From Terriglobus sp. (GTDB lineage: Bacteria > Acidobacteriota > Terriglobia > Terriglobales > Acidobacteriaceae): 5,456 nucleotides of DNA. Position numbers and translations under genes: made by a program. This document shows, one piece after another, positions 1 to 5,456 of the stretch. The DNA is taken from contig JAHFTZ010000014.1 of NCBI GenBank assembly GCA_023265355.1, forward strand, positions 8,259-13,714. The letters are read 5' to 3'. Every line of letters starts with the position of its first letter. Positions within the stretch are counted from its first letter, which is position 1. The notes below the pieces were generated by a model, which saw only the letters and a list, made by a program, of their open reading frames with translations, was not told where the DNA came from and searched no databases.

Positions 1-1098
1 CGTCCACACGTCGAACTTCGAATCCATCTTGTGTCCGTTATCGCGGAAGGTGAGTACGAAGGTCTCGTCCGGGTCCGCAGCCTTCGTCGGATTCGCAAAC
101 TGCGTGTAGTCCCACTCGACAGGAGCAGGATCTTTCCAGACCGGCTTGCCCTTCTGGCCCGCATACTCCACCACAATGCCAAGCCCGGTCTGCCGCGACT
201 TCTCCAGCGTGGATCCAAGCACCCACACACCGGGCGAGTTCATCTCCACAATCGCATCCACGCGCTCGGCGACTGCGAGTGAGAGCACTTCCACAGACTT
301 CGGATTCGGCACAACATTGCCGTCCATCGCAATGATCTTGAAGGTATGCCCCGGCAGCGCGAGCACTACATTCTCCGTCGCGCTCGCGTTCAGAAGACGC
401 ATCAACACGCGCTGCCCCTTCTTCACGCGCAGAGGTTCGCCTGCACCCAGCATGTGTGCGTTGATGGTGCCGTACTTGTAGCCGACGTCGGAGCCGTTCG
501 TCTGCGGCACATTGGCAGACTGCTCGCGCAGCATATCCACCATCGGCACAAAGCTTGGCTCCCAGTGCCGTATGGCCAGATTCACTTCCTGGTCGTAGTG
601 GCCCGCACGTCCCGGCTGTTTTTTCCCTTCAACCAGAAGGAACCCGAACTGCCCCGTGTACGCGGCCGCAGAGAGATTGTCCATCGCCATCGCATGCGTG
701 TGATACCAGCGCGTGCCTGTGGGATTCGGCGTGAACTGGTACCGCAGCGTCGCGCCAACGGGAATGATCTTCGAGCCTTCTTCCACCGCGCCGTCGTTCA
801 ACGAATCGATGGCGAGACCGTGCCAATGCACGATCTCGGGCAACGGAGAGTCGTTCGTCACATCGATCGTCACCGGCACGCCCTCGCGCAGACGCAGCAG
901 CGGCCCCGGCACCTGCCCGTTGTAGGCGATGGTGTCGATGACCACTCCCGGAGCGATCTCCAGCTTGGTCGGTGCGATGCGCAGCGTGTGGTCGGCCTTC
1001 GCGTTACCCGCGACCGCACCGGTCTTGCGTACCGCCGCGTGGAGTGCCGTTGATGTGAGTGCCGCGCCCGCCGTTGCCAGAAAGCTTCTACGATCCAT
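1..1098 (-). CDS. Multicopper oxidase, Tat-exported, C-terminus beyond the window edge
   Basis: The reading frame opens at an ATG (1098-1096) and stays open for 366 codons to base 1, so the 3' end is missing. Residues 1-22 form a Tat-type signal: DRRSFLA at 2-8, then an Ala/Thr/Leu stretch and likely cleavage near residues 21-22, implying folding with cofactor before export. The first cupredoxin domain (about 38-158) carries the paired copper motifs HWHG (His91, His93) and WYHTH (His133, His135), which are type 2/type 3 copper ligands in this superfamily. A second cupredoxin domain covers about 170-312. The third domain, with the HPxHLHG-like and HCH-containing ligand motifs, would lie off the left edge and cannot be checked. 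Such enzymes couple one-electron oxidation of phenols or metal ions to reduction of O2 to water; the substrate here is unknown. The gene starts 8 bases after the preceding stop, so translational coupling is likely. An AAAGGG abuts the ATG too closely to be a normal ribosome binding site, and GGTGGG about 13 bases upstream is a weak alternative. Confidence 0.93.
   Translation of the reverse strand, partial: MDRRSFLATAGAALTSTALHAAVRKTGAVAGNAKADHTLRIAPTKLEIAPGVVIDTIAYNGQVPGPLLRLREGVPVTIDVTNDSPLPEIVHWHGLAIDSLNDGAVEEGSKIIPVGATLRYQFTPNPTGTRWYHTHAMAMDNLSAAAYTGQFGFLLVEGKKQPGRAGHYDQEVNLAIRHWEPSFVPMVDMLREQSANVPQTNGSDVGYKYGTINAHMLGAGEPLRVKKGQRVLMRLLNASATENVVLALPGHTFKIIAMDGNVVPNPKSVEVLSLAVAERVDAIVEMNSPGVWVLGSTLEKSRQTGLGIVVEYAGQKGKPVWKDPAPVEWDYTQFANPTKAADPDETFVLTFRDNGHKMDSKFDVWT
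1036..1098 (-). other. Tat signal peptide of the multicopper oxidase
   Basis: The first 21 residues read DRRSFLA followed by a moderately hydrophobic Ala/Thr/Leu region and LHA|A. The twin arginines at residues 3-4 followed by x-F-L match the Tat consensus. Export in folded, possibly copper-loaded form is the expected consequence. The exact cleavage site is a guess from the small-residue pattern. Confidence 0.8.
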
Positions 1099-1106
1099 CC
1101 CTTTGT

Positions 1107-2066
1107 CTATACCCACCAAGCGGCCCCCGGCGTTTCCTTCAGCACGACAGAGTTCAGGAACTCAACGGCCTTGTTCAGGCCCTCATCCGGCGAAAGCAGG
1201 CTGTCTTCGTGCTCGATGGAAAGCACACCGTCATAACCGAACATCCGCAGCGTGGAGACAAACTCCTTCCACCACTCGGCTCCGTGCCCAAAGCCGCAGG
1301 TACGAAAGATCCAACCGCGATTGCGCTCGTCCGTGTAAGGCTTCGTATCCAGAACGCCGGTGCGCGAAAGATTCGCGGGATACATCTGCGTGTCCTTCGC
1401 GTGCACGTGGAAGATTGCATCGCCCAGAACGCGCACCGCTTCGATCGGGTCGATCCCCTGCCAGAACATGTGGCTCGGATCGTAGTTGCAACCAACGGAC
1501 GGACCGGCAATCGAACGCAGCCGCAGCATCGTCTCCGGGCTATACGCAACAAATCCAGGGTGCATCTCGATGGCAATCTTCACGCCATGGTCCGCCGCAA
1601 ACTTCGCATGCTCTTTCCAGTAAGGTGTCACCACCTGATCCCACTGCCACTTCAGAATGTCGAGATACTCCGGCGGCCAGGGGCAGGTCACCCAGTTCGG
1701 ATACTTCGAACCCACAGTGCTCCCTGGGCATCCGGAGAAATCCACGATGGTGGAAACACCAAGCTTCTCCGCCAGCAGAATCGTTTTGCGGCTCGTCTCC
1801 TGCGCCACCTTCGCCTGCTCTTTGTCGGGATGCAGACCGTTTCCGTGGCAGCTCAGCGCGGAGATGGTGAAGTCCCTGTCGGCCAGAGTCTTCTGAAACT
1901 TCTCCAGAGCGGCTTCATCTTCCAGCATCGACAACTTGCAATGTGCGTCCCCGGGATAGTTCCCGGTTCCCAGCTCTACAGTACGAATGCTGAGCGAACT
2001 CAGCTTCTCCAGCGCGCCCTCAAGGGGCAGCGTCGACAACAGCGGCGTAAAAACTCCAAGTCTCAT
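1107..2066 (-). CDS. Sugar phosphate isomerase/epimerase family TIM barrel (AP endonuclease 2-like fold)
   Basis: This is a complete 319-residue protein starting at ATG 2066-2064, with weak AGAGAGAA purines about 6-8 bases upstream. It has no signal peptide and should be cytoplasmic. It belongs to the xylose isomerase-like TIM barrels that bind a divalent metal and isomerise, epimerise or cleave keto-sugars. Expected metal and catalytic positions are visible: Glu167 in AIEMHPG, Asp196 and His199 in NYDPSHM, His222 in FHVHAKD and Glu285 in LSIEHED. The N-terminal strand reads MRLGVFTPLL, and a conserved-looking PPEYLDILKWQW segment lies at 131-142. The C-terminus AWWV resembles the Trp-rich ends I recall in this subgroup. 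Length is normal and nothing is broken. The substrate cannot be read from the sequence. Relatives include myo-inosose, tagatose/psicose and hydroxypyruvate enzymes and, in keto-glycoside clusters, lyase-type members. Co-location with a Gfo/Idh/MocA oxidoreductase and ThuA favours an oxidised sugar as substrate. Confidence 0.93.
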   Translation of the reverse strand: MRLGVFTPLLSTLPLEGALEKLSSLSIRTVELGTGNYPGDAHCKLSMLEDEAALEKFQKTLADRDFTISALSCHGNGLHPDKEQAKVAQETSRKTILLAEKLGVSTIVDFSGCPGSTVGSKYPNWVTCPWPPEYLDILKWQWDQVVTPYWKEHAKFAADHGVKIAIEMHPGFVAYSPETMLRLRSIAGPSVGCNYDPSHMFWQGIDPIEAVRVLGDAIFHVHAKDTQMYPANLSRTGVLDTKPYTDERNRGWIFRTCGFGHGAEWWKEFVSTLRMFGYDGVLSIEHEDSLLSPDEGLNKAVEFLNSVVLKETPGAAWWV

Positions 2067-2098
2067 CGTGGTTCTCTCTTGCTCTTCGGTTGGTACGG

Positions 2099-3271
2099 TT
2101 AGAAAGATGGCGGAAGGTATTGCACCGTCTGCCAGGTGTTGCCTGAGGCATGGCTCGACAGGATCGCGTCCACAATACAGTTGGAACGATAGCCGTCGTC
2201 AAAGGTTGGCAGCGGCGACGGCTTATCCTCAAACCGCGCTCCCGCACGGATCCAGAGGTACGCATCGCTGACGATGTTCATGAAGGCATCGGCCCAAGAC
2301 TCCTGGTGACCTGCCGGAAGATGCGTGTAACGCAGGGCCTCACCTGCGACTAGCGCCGGATTCTTGCCTACGATGCAGTTCGGACCCTCGTGGCTTCCCA
2401 CCCATAGCTCGTTCTGCTCCTCCTGCCGCCACTTGAGGGAGTTCTTCAATCCGCTGATCTCAAGCTGCAGATCGTTCTTATGCCCCGGCAGAGTCTGCGC
2501 GACGGAGAACGTACCCTTCGTGCCATCCTCAAAGCGCAGCAGCACCGTGGCCAGGTCTTCGCTGGTCATCGGGATCGCCTTGCGCTCGCCGGACGTTGTT
2601 TTAGAAAAGGCCTCGGAAGATCCCTCGGTGGCGTATCTTGTCTTCACCACCGTTGTGATGTCCGCGAGTACCGAGGCAATCCTCTTGCCTGAGACATGCT
2701 CCGCCAGGTCGCACCAGTGCGATCCAATATCGCCCAGGGCAGACGTGCCTCCGCCCTTTGCAGGATCGGAGCGCCAGGAGTAGACATTGGGATCGGTCAG
2801 CCAGTCCTGCAGATAAAAGCCCTGAATAAACGCCAGATCGCCGATGCTTCCATCCGCGACCAACGTCCGCGCATGCTGCACCAGCGGGTTGCCGCGATAG
2901 TTGAAGGTCACGGCGTGCGCTACCTTCGCCGCCATCGCTGCATCGCGCAGCCTGCGGCTCTCGTCGGAGTTCATCGCGAGCGGCTTGTCTGAGACAACGT
3001 GTTTGCCCGCTTCAATCGCCGCCATCGTCACCGGAAAGTGCATATGGTTCGGCGTTGTGTTGTGAACCACATGGACGTCAGGATCGGCGATCAAATCGCG
3101 ATAGTCGCCATACGAACGCTCGACTTTGTACTCCGCCGCTTTGCGCTTTGCAGACTCCGCGGAAGATCCCGCAATCGCCACCACATCCACATCGCCCAGC
3201 CGCCGCACCGCATCGATGTGATGCGCTGCAATAAAGCCAGGCCCTACCAATCCCATCCCTAATCTCTTCAT
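2099..3271 (-). CDS. Gfo/Idh/MocA family NAD(P)-dependent sugar oxidoreductase
   Basis: This 390-residue protein starts at ATG 3271-3269. I chose this start because MKRLGMGLVGPGF leads straight into the Rossmann beta strand, and because a GTG 84 bases upstream would put an unstructured Arg/His-rich extension inside the preceding gene. Ribosome-binding candidates GAAAGAAG and AGAGGA lie just upstream. The N-terminal nucleotide-binding domain (about 1-125) has the glycine motif GLVGPGFIA (7-15). The dinucleotide/catalytic lysine is Lys96 in a DKP motif, where most family members have EKP. The C-terminal alpha/beta domain carries AKGGGTSALGDIGSHWCDLAEH (171-192 region), where Asp181 and His185 are the expected catalytic pair. 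A later PAGHQESWADAFMN (319-332) is a typical helix. No signal peptide is present, so it should be cytoplasmic, unlike Tat-exported members of the family. Relatives oxidise sugars or inositols, often at C2 or C3. ThuB, which works with ThuA on trehalose-type disaccharides, is one, but this sequence alone does not identify the substrate. Confidence 0.94.
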   Translation of the reverse strand: MKRLGMGLVGPGFIAAHHIDAVRRLGDVDVVAIAGSSAESAKRKAAEYKVERSYGDYRDLIADPDVHVVHNTTPNHMHFPVTMAAIEAGKHVVSDKPLAMNSDESRRLRDAAMAAKVAHAVTFNYRGNPLVQHARTLVADGSIGDLAFIQGFYLQDWLTDPNVYSWRSDPAKGGGTSALGDIGSHWCDLAEHVSGKRIASVLADITTVVKTRYATEGSSEAFSKTTSGERKAIPMTSEDLATVLLRFEDGTKGTFSVAQTLPGHKNDLQLEISGLKNSLKWRQEEQNELWVGSHEGPNCIVGKNPALVAGEALRYTHLPAGHQESWADAFMNIVSDAYLWIRAGARFEDKPSPLPTFDDGYRSNCIVDAILSSHASGNTWQTVQYLPPSF

Positions 3272-3288
3272 GCTTCTTTCAGTTCCTC

Positions 3289-4158
3289 TTAGTGCGCGTT
3301 CGTTGTGAGCTTCGCGTGCGACGTGGTGCTGCCTTCTGTCAGCCCCATCGACCACTTGATCGCTTCGAGGTACATCTTACGAATTTCCGGGTCTCTCCAC
3401 GATTCCTGCGTGTGTCCCAGTGTGGAGTAGAAGACGCGGCCTTTTCCGTACATCTTCGACCAGGCCACGGCAAAGTCGCGGTCGGCGCGGTGGACGCGGG
3501 GATTGTCCTTGTAATCCAGCTTCGAAGCATCCAGGCTCAGCAGGACGTTCACTTTGTCGCGCGACCACTTCATCGGCTGATAGATCTCGTCGTACTTCAT
3601 AAACGCGGAAGGGAAGTGGCGCGTCGCAGGGAAGTCTCCTCCCTCGTTGATGATGGGCGCGTCGAAGGTCATCCAGGGATGCTGATCGAAGTATCCGCCG
3701 ATCATCTCGCCGTACTCCGGCCATTTGTAGTTGGTGTCCAGTGCCGCATGGATGCCCACAAACCCTTTGCCGTCATCGTGTACGAAAGAGAGCAGGTCGG
3801 CTTTCTGCTGAGCATCCATATCCAGTTCGCCAGTCGTGCTGGCAAAGACCACGGCGTCGAAGTAGTCGAGGTTCTTCGCATTCTTGTCTAGCTTCTTCTT
3901 GGTCAACAACTCTGTGTCCGTGCGGACGGTCGTCTCCCACAGGCCTGTCTCCTCGCCCATCTGCAGAACTGCGGACATCGCATCGGAGACCGAGTCGTGT
4001 TGGAATCCCTTTGTCTCTCCGATCACCAGAACGCGCAGCACATGCGCTGGCTTCATACGGCTGGAGGGTGGTTTAGCCTGCTGCGCGCGGGTCTGTACGG
4101 CAAATCCAAAAAAGAGAACGAGGCAGACCACCGTGCTGAGCTTCAGAGAACGTTGCAA
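3289..4158 (-). CDS. Secreted ThuA-domain protein (trehalose utilization protein-like)
   Basis: This 289-residue protein starts at TTG (4158-4156), supported by GGAGG five bases upstream and by the N-terminus being a good Sec signal: basic MQRSLK, hydrophobic core about 9-21, and likely cleavage after TRA at residue 25. No upstream ATG in frame was found. The mature part is a ThuA domain, with the class I glutamine amidotransferase-like fold. It has strand VLRVLVIGE (40-48), GFQHDS (51-56), GFVGIHAALDT (132-142), GGYFDQHP (154-161), DEIYQ (190-194) and GKGRVFYSTLGH (238-249), all typical family signatures. Length is normal for a single-domain form with a leader, and no DUF1080 or cytochrome domain is fused. 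In rhizobia ThuA and ThuB act on trehalose and related disaccharides through 3-keto derivatives. An exported ThuA would act in the periplasm on an extracellular oxidised glycoside; that role is inference. The stop lies 17 bases before the oxidoreductase start, indicating cotranscription. Confidence 0.93.
   Translation of the reverse strand: MQRSLKLSTVVCLVLFFGFAVQTRAQQAKPPSSRMKPAHVLRVLVIGETKGFQHDSVSDAMSAVLQMGEETGLWETTVRTDTELLTKKKLDKNAKNLDYFDAVVFASTTGELDMDAQQKADLLSFVHDDGKGFVGIHAALDTNYKWPEYGEMIGGYFDQHPWMTFDAPIINEGGDFPATRHFPSAFMKYDEIYQPMKWSRDKVNVLLSLDASKLDYKDNPRVHRADRDFAVAWSKMYGKGRVFYSTLGHTQESWRDPEIRKMYLEAIKWSMGLTEGSTTSHAKLTTNAH
4084..4158 (-). other. Sec signal peptide of the ThuA protein
   Basis: Residues 1-25 show a basic n-region (Arg3, Lys6), a hydrophobic core of Val, Leu and Phe, and a TRA|Q cleavage-like end. 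There is no lipobox cysteine at the cleavage point (Cys12 lies within the core), so a soluble periplasmic or secreted protein is expected and not a lipoprotein. Confidence 0.78.
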
Positions 4159-4163
4159 AGGAA

Positions 4164-4168
4164 CCTCC
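4164..4168 (-). promoter_or_regulatory. Ribosome binding site GGAGG deciding the TTG start of the ThuA gene
   Basis: GGAGG sits on the minus strand with five bases (TTCCT) between it and the TTG at 4158. It is the best Shine-Dalgarno match in the window, and it explains why a rare TTG start is used directly before a well-formed signal peptide. Together the two make the TTG the likely true start. Confidence 0.8.
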
Positions 4169-4234
4169 GGAAAGTTTCGGTATCTTACAGAGCCCTGACT
4201 AACAAAGTCGCCAGCTTAAAAATCCACCGGTTTG

Positions 4235-5456
4235 TTACTGCTTGATAATCGTTCCGTCCAGCCTTCGGATCTCACCCCAACCGCCGTTCAACCCGTTCTT
4301 TCCATTGAGGAAGGGTGCCTTCGCCGCCGCCTTCTCATCGATCTCGATTCCCCATCCGGGCTTCTCGCTCACCCACAGGTAACCGTCCTTCATCTCCGGG
4401 CAGCCGTGAAAAATCTCCTGCGCCTTCGGGCTGAAGGGCGAGTACTCCTGAATGCCGAAGTTCGGGCTCGTGATGTCCAGCATGACCTGCGCCATGTGCC
4501 CGACGGGAGAGACATCTCCCGGTCCATGCCATGCCGTCTTCACGCCAAACTGCTCCGCCAGCACGGCAATCTTGCGCGCCGGAGAAAATCCACCCACCTG
4601 CGAGACGTGGCAACGAATGTAGTCGATCAGCCGCTCTGCGATCAGCGGCTGCCACTCGTGCGGACTATTGAAGAGTTCGCCCATGGCCAGCGGTGTCGCG
4701 CAGTTCTGGCGAATCTGGCGGAAGTAGTCGATGTCCTCGGGCGAAAGCGGATCTTCCAGGAAGAACAGGTTGAACTTCTCTGCCTGCTTTGCAAACTCCA
4801 CAGCCTGATTCGGCGTGTAGCGCTCGTGCATATCGTGCAGCAGCTCCACCTCTTCGCCTAGTTCCTGCCGGCACGTATCCAGCAGCTTCAGCGCGCGCCG
4901 CATCGCATACGCCGGTTCGAAGGGAGGCTTGTCATGCAGAGGTTTCAGGGCATTCGCGTCGCCCTTCCGCGCCGCTCCATACCCCGCCATGCCCGGCAGA
5001 CCCACCTGCACACGCACATGGCGGAATCCCTGTTCCATGTACCGCTTCGCTGCGGCGACCACGTCGGCAATCTCGGGACCATCGGCGTGCGCATACGTAT
5101 CCACCGCCTCGCGCACCTTGCCGCCCACCAGTTGGTAGACCGGCATGCCCGCCTGCCGCCCTTTGATATCCCACAGCGCCTGGTCCACGCCACTGAGCGC
5201 GTTGTTCAGCACAGGCCCGTTCTTCCAGTACGAACTCGCATAGCAGGCCTGCCAGATGTCCTCGATGCGGTCCGTCGTCTTGCCCAGCAGGAACGGCTTC
5301 AGATACTTCTCTACCGCAGGACGCACCAGGTCGGCGCGCTGCGTAAATGTACCGCAGCCATAGCCGTAGAGACCATCCTGATCCGTTGTGATCTTGACCA
5401 CAGTCAGCCGCGACCCATCCGGCTGGCACTCGATCACGCTGATGTCCTTGATGCGC
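4235..5456 (-). CDS. Mannonate dehydratase/RspA-type enolase-superfamily dehydratase, N-terminus beyond the window edge
   Basis: The frame is open from base 5456 to the TAA at 4237-4235, giving 406 visible residues. The visible start RIKDISVIECQPDGS is already inside the usual first beta strand, so only a few residues are missing; the GTG at 5437 is internal. The N-terminal capping domain (about 1-125) is followed by a TIM barrel. Catalytic positions fit the D-mannonate dehydratase subgroup well: Arg148 and Tyr159 (VRVQ...GYG), metal ligands Asp208, Glu234 (FLEDP) and Glu260 (MGELFN), His210 in HDMH, His310 in WHGPGD and Glu337 in IQEY. Family members remove water from D-mannonate, and some from D-gluconate, with Mg2+, giving 2-keto-3-deoxy-D-gluconate; E. 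coli RspA is a relative. The Pro after HG is, from memory, associated with the efficient dehydratases, where weak members have Ala. The C-terminus ends DGTIIKQ and lacks the terminal Trp I recall for classical members, so substrate is uncertain. No signal peptide can be judged. It is the first gene seen of the operon. Confidence 0.92.
   Translation of the reverse strand, partial: RIKDISVIECQPDGSRLTVVKITTDQDGLYGYGCGTFTQRADLVRPAVEKYLKPFLLGKTTDRIEDIWQACYASSYWKNGPVLNNALSGVDQALWDIKGRQAGMPVYQLVGGKVREAVDTYAHADGPEIADVVAAAKRYMEQGFRHVRVQVGLPGMAGYGAARKGDANALKPLHDKPPFEPAYAMRRALKLLDTCRQELGEEVELLHDMHERYTPNQAVEFAKQAEKFNLFFLEDPLSPEDIDYFRQIRQNCATPLAMGELFNSPHEWQPLIAERLIDYIRCHVSQVGGFSPARKIAVLAEQFGVKTAWHGPGDVSPVGHMAQVMLDITSPNFGIQEYSPFSPKAQEIFHGCPEMKDGYLWVSEKPGWGIEIDEKAAAKAPFLNGKNGLNGGWGEIRRLDGTIIKQ

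Larger units (their letters stand above)
1..5456 (-). other. Apparent five-gene carbohydrate operon, both ends cut by the window
   Basis: All five genes share one strand with gaps of 76, 17, 32 and 8 bases, and no convincing rho-independent terminator lies between them. The 76-base gap (4159-4234) before the ThuA gene is the only room for an internal promoter. It holds an AT-rich TTTTTAA patch and a TAAGAT, but no good -35 at the right distance. The promoter and any regulator or transporter genes must lie outside the window to the right or left. Confidence 0.72.

Noticed and set aside
929..1870. Plus-strand open frame of 313 codons across the oxidase start and the isomerase
   Set aside because: Low-complexity Ser/Arg/Pro composition, no ribosome binding site of note, and overlap with two clear genes on the other strand.
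1059..2102. Open frame of 347 codons on the plus strand, fully antisense to the isomerase/epimerase gene
   Set aside because: Its translation is rich in Arg, His, Leu and Pro with no recognisable domain, while the minus-strand frame has complete metal-site motifs. It is a mirror of GC-biased codon use.
3272..3355. N-terminal extension of the oxidoreductase from a GTG at 3355
   Set aside because: The extra 28 residues are Arg/His-rich, overlap the ThuA coding region, and precede a natural start at MKRLGMGLVG.
4159..4234. Internal promoter or terminator in the 76-base gap before the ThuA gene
   Set aside because: A TAAGAT could be a -10, but the hexamers 16-18 bases upstream (CGACTT and neighbours) are poor -35 matches. 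No GC-rich hairpin precedes the T-rich patch.
5435..5437. GTG as the start of the dehydratase gene
   Set aside because: The frame continues upstream to the window edge with RIKDIS, which matches the first beta strand of the family, so the GTG is an internal Val codon.
1..5456. CRISPR, tRNA, rRNA, riboswitch, insertion sequence or attachment site
   Set aside because: No direct or inverted repeats, transposase fragments or structured RNA signatures were seen, and almost every base is inside a well-supported coding region.

Overview
The window is a compact run of five genes, all on the minus strand and transcribed from the right edge to the left edge, with gaps of 76, 17, 32 and 8 bases. It looks like one carbohydrate-catabolism operon, cut at both ends. 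In transcription order the genes are: (1) an enolase-superfamily sugar-acid dehydratase of the mannonate dehydratase/RspA type, lacking only its first few residues; (2) a secreted ThuA-domain protein that starts at TTG behind a clear GGAGG; (3) a Gfo/Idh/MocA NAD(P)-dependent oxidoreductase; (4) a sugar phosphate isomerase/epimerase-type TIM barrel; (5) a Tat-exported multicopper oxidase whose C-terminal part lies beyond the left edge. I found no RNA gene, mobile element, CRISPR array or strong terminator. Coding sequence fills nearly the whole window.

The base composition is moderately GC-rich (judged by eye, not computed). Combined ThuA, Gfo/Idh/MocA and TIM-barrel sugar enzymes with signal peptides are typical of soil polysaccharide or glycoside degraders. 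The protein style resembles Acidobacteriota of the Terriglobus/Granulicella/Edaphobacter kind, but this is an impression from family resemblance, and Planctomycetota or Bacteroidota carry similar gene sets.

A reasonable working model (inference) is that the oxidoreductase makes or reduces a keto-sugar or keto-glycoside. The TIM-barrel enzyme would then isomerise or cleave it, ThuA would act on a related substrate after export, and the dehydratase would turn a released aldonic acid into a 2-keto-3-deoxy acid for central metabolism. The multicopper oxidase does not fit this scheme obviously and is the odd member. No individual gene belongs to an unknown family. The interest lies in the combination, in the split between cytoplasm and envelope, and in the substrate, which the sequence does not reveal.
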